Positions 49,071 to 49,429 of a stretch of DNA of 49,429 nt are shown one piece after another. Location: assembly GCA_003640385.1 (NCBI GenBank), contig RCAB01000449.1, forward strand, positions 1 to 49,429, written 5' to 3'. Every line of letters begins with the position of its first letter. Position 1 is the stretch's first letter. The translations under genes were made by a program, and so were the position numbers. The notes under the pieces were generated by a model. That model was not told where the DNA came from. It searched no databases and worked only from the letters and a program-made list of their open reading frames with translations. Source of the stretch: Setaria digitata. Lineage: Eukaryota > Nematoda > Chromadorea > Rhabditida > Setariidae.

Positions 49071-49429
49071 TATTTAGGAATTGCAACATCAATCTCGACT
49101 ATATTTTCAAATGGATATCAATCAAAAATAAACTCCTCATGTTTCATGTGATTGCCACACATTCACACGGAATTGAGAGCTCAGTAGGATCAATTTTTTA
49201 CATATATTCTCATATTGAAAAAATGTGAACACGTTGCAGATAACACAGTGATTGACAATGTAACGCCTCTCACGCTGGGGAAAGTCATAATAGATTAGAA
49301 GAAAAATAAAGGAGTAATATCAGCTGAGAAAAAATTCTGCTACTATCAAATGCGTCGCATTAAATTCTGAACTAAAAGGCGATCACTGAGAGCGAACTGT
49401 AAATTATTGTTGACTTTATCAGTGCTACT
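49071..49429. other. 3' flank, no feature seen
   Basis: AT-rich sequence to the window edge, with an AATAAA at about 49123-49130 that could serve as poly(A) signal for the preceding exon. Confidence 0.4.

Overview
This is an AT-rich, intron-dense invertebrate window that fits a nematode, probably of the spirurid or filarial type. Evidence: short AT-rich introns with TTTTCAG-type acceptors, long A/T homopolymers, nematode-restricted families (chondroitin-proteoglycan-4 domain, a LAPTM/DUF7027-like four-pass protein), and a STAT with the short STA-1 architecture. The species assignment is inference. I saw no bacterial features, CRISPR arrays, rRNA or intact transposons. Gene models were built by hand, joining exons by reading frame and GT-AG phase. 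For RFWD3, the CPG4 protein, the LAPTM-like protein, the tetraspanin-like protein, STAT, RACK1, TSR2 and the small type I membrane protein, every junction closes in phase.

Layout. 1396-5228 (-): RFWD3-type RING/coiled-coil/WD40 ubiquitin ligase, 11 exons, 567 aa. 6443-9566 (-): secreted CPG4-domain protein ending in a GPI-like hydrophobic tail, 10 exons, 462 aa. 11255-13336 (+) and 14260-16669 (-): two convergent small four-pass membrane proteins, one LAPTM/DUF7027-like and one degenerate tetraspanin. 18198-22908 (-): STAT (sta-1-like), 712 aa. 23525-25574 (+): RACK1, 325 aa, head to head with STAT. 26100-26890 (+): TSR2 ribosome-biogenesis factor. 27451-36721 (-): PDZ-GEF/RAPGEF (pxf-1-like), more than 20 exons, 5' end unresolved. 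37185-38126 (-): unrecognised two-exon type I membrane protein, 141 aa. 39627-43635 (-): quiescin sulfhydryl oxidase (QSOX), with a possible extra 5' exon at 46008-46058. 43.7-49.4 kb: mostly AT-rich sequence with a hairpin and long A/T tracts, plus two weak plus-strand coding exons near 46.3-46.5 and 48.7-49.1 kb.

How the genes relate. Most are independent housekeeping or signalling genes: RFWD3 in DNA-damage ubiquitination, RACK1 and TSR2 in ribosome function, PXF-1 in Rap signalling, and QSOX in oxidative folding of secreted proteins. The most interesting groupings are the STAT/RACK1 divergent pair (RACK1 is a known STAT adaptor in mammals), the RACK1-TSR2 tandem with a trans-splice-like acceptor, and a set of poorly characterised surface or secreted proteins: CPG4-GPI, LAPTM-like, tetraspanin-like and the small type I protein. 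I did not find a convincingly new multi-gene system. The best candidates for new biology are the CPG4-GPI protein and the 141-aa type I membrane protein.
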